Shown in pieces: positions 63,452-64,000 of a stretch of DNA of 64,000 nt. The DNA is taken from NCBI GenBank assembly GCA_035476575.1, contig DATILL010000065.1, forward strand, positions 62,001-126,000. Direction: 5' to 3'. The position numbers were made by a program, and so were the translations under genes. The number at the start of each line of letters is the position of its first letter. The stretch's first letter is position 1. The notes beneath the pieces are model-generated. The model did no database searches. It saw nothing but the letters and a program-made list of their open reading frames with translations, and was not told the DNA's origin. This stretch comes from DATILL01 sp035476575. Its GTDB lineage: Bacteria > Actinomycetota > Actinomycetes > Mycobacteriales > JACQDL01.

Positions 63452-64000
63452 TCGTCTGCCGGAGTTGCGGGTTCAACAACCGGGACCAGGACACGTTCTG
63501 CGGATCGTGTGGTGAGTTCCTGGAGTGGACCGGGGTGAAGGTGGCCCCGAAGGTCACTGTCCCGGCGGTGGAGCCGCCGCCCGAGGAAGAAGAGCCCAAG
63601 CGCAAGAAGAGCTTGCTGGAGCGGGTCAGCTCGATCGTGTACATGGACGTCGGCGAGCGGGAGAAGATCGAACGCACCGGTCCCGGCGCCATGGGCGGCC
63701 CGCCGCGACCCGGCATGCCGCCCGGTCCGCCTGGCCCGCCCGCTGGTCCGCCGCGCCCGCCGGGTATGCCGCCGGGTCCACCCGCTGGTCCGCCGCGCCC
63801 GCCGGGTATGCCGCCCGGTCCACCCGCTGGCCCGCCTGGACCTCCTGCACCGGCTGGGGCCGCCGTACCTCCGACGCTGCCCCCGGCGGCACCACCTGGA
63901 CCACCTGCCGTGGCCGCGCTGGTCGCGCCACTACCGCCGCCCGGTTCGCCGGTTGGCGGTCCGCCGCGCCCGCCGTCCGGTCCTGGAGCTCCCGGCGGGG
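63448..64000 (+). CDS. Zinc-ribbon, Gly/Pro-rich protein of the eCIS locus (cut by window edge)
   Basis: At least 184 codons, open at the right edge. The N-terminus has two CxxC knuckles, Cys4/Cys7 and Cys18/Cys21 (CRSCGFNN, CGSCGEFLEW), an acidic-then-basic linker (PPPEEEEPKRKKSLLERV), and then a long Pro/Gly/Met repeat built of GPPAGPPRPPGMPP encoded by a roughly 40-bp DNA repeat (63737-63835). Related zinc-ribbon proteins follow the baseplate genes in actinobacterial systems; function is unknown. GTG start overlaps the previous stop. The repeat region could be a flexible tether or membrane-proximal linker; that is inference. Confidence 0.78.
   Translation, partial: MIVCRSCGFNNRDQDTFCGSCGEFLEWTGVKVAPKVTVPAVEPPPEEEEPKRKKSLLERVSSIVYMDVGEREKIERTGPGAMGGPPRPGMPPGPPGPPAGPPRPPGMPPGPPAGPPRPPGMPPGPPAGPPGPPAPAGAAVPPTLPPAAPPGPPAVAALVAPLPPPGSPVGGPPRPPSGPGAPGG

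Overview
The window is very GC-rich, about three-quarters G+C by eye, with strong third-position G/C bias, frequent GTG starts and many 4-base GTGA/ATGA gene overlaps. The gene order aroC-K-B-Q / pepP-efp-nusB-bldD / pyrR-B-C-carA-carB-pyrD-pyrF / mihF-gmk-rpoZ-coaBC-metK / priA / def-fmt-rsmB is typical of Actinomycetota. BldD with an intact c-di-GMP signature, mIHF, SigK/RskA-like regulation and an actinobacterial contractile injection locus point to a developmentally complex (possibly filamentous) actinomycete. I cannot name the genus. No rRNA, tRNA or CRISPR array was seen.

Layout. 1-2.5 kb: shikimate genes. 2.5-10.0 kb: an inserted RiPP (lanthipeptide-like) cluster: a BTAD regulator with a TTA codon, a 120-aa precursor with a Cys/Ser-rich C-terminus, an APH-fold kinase, a HopA1-like lyase fused to a LanC cyclase, an S8 protease and an 85-aa companion. 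10-28.4 kb: housekeeping genes for translation (efp), nusB, bldD, the complete de novo pyrimidine operon with an AAA ATPase gene inserted between carA and carB, then mihF, gmk, rpoZ, coaBC and metK. 28.4-29.1 kb: two genes eroded by deletions. 29.2-36.4 kb: priA, a lipoprotein, a PhoX-like protein, def, fmt and rsmB. 36.5-40.2 kb: a secreted phosphoesterase followed by remnants of rpe, a Nudix hydrolase and an FtsK/SpoIIIE translocase, ending in GGTGACCAC repeats. 40.2-50.3 kb: an ATP-dependent DNA ligase, an ECF sigma/zinc anti-sigma pair, a DUF4383 membrane protein, a DrrAB-type ABC exporter, and a coupled MarR-GH92-CrcB-DUF190-CrcB operon. 50.4-64 kb: an extracellular contractile injection system (eCIS): PAAR tip, DUF4255, sheath, three tube-like proteins, a DUF4157 metallopeptidase-like protein, LysM neck protein, VgrG-like spike, gp25, baseplate J and gpI-like proteins. 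It runs off the right edge.

How the genes work together. The RiPP genes form a plausible modification line: kinase phosphorylates Ser/Thr of the core, HopA1 domain eliminates phosphate, LanC domain closes thioether rings, S8 protease removes the leader. No exporter is adjacent. Pyrimidine synthesis is probably controlled by PyrR binding in its own leader, and bldD by a cluster of BldD-like half-sites over its promoter.

Two patterns run across the window. A family of palindromic elements (GATCATCGA ... GTTGATCTC ... TCGATGATC) occurs three times intact and once as a half copy; two lie between convergent genes and one supplies the end of pyrD and the start of pyrF. In addition, 14-18 bp tandem duplications recur at gene ends, and several genes between 28.4 and 40.2 kb have lost internal segments.
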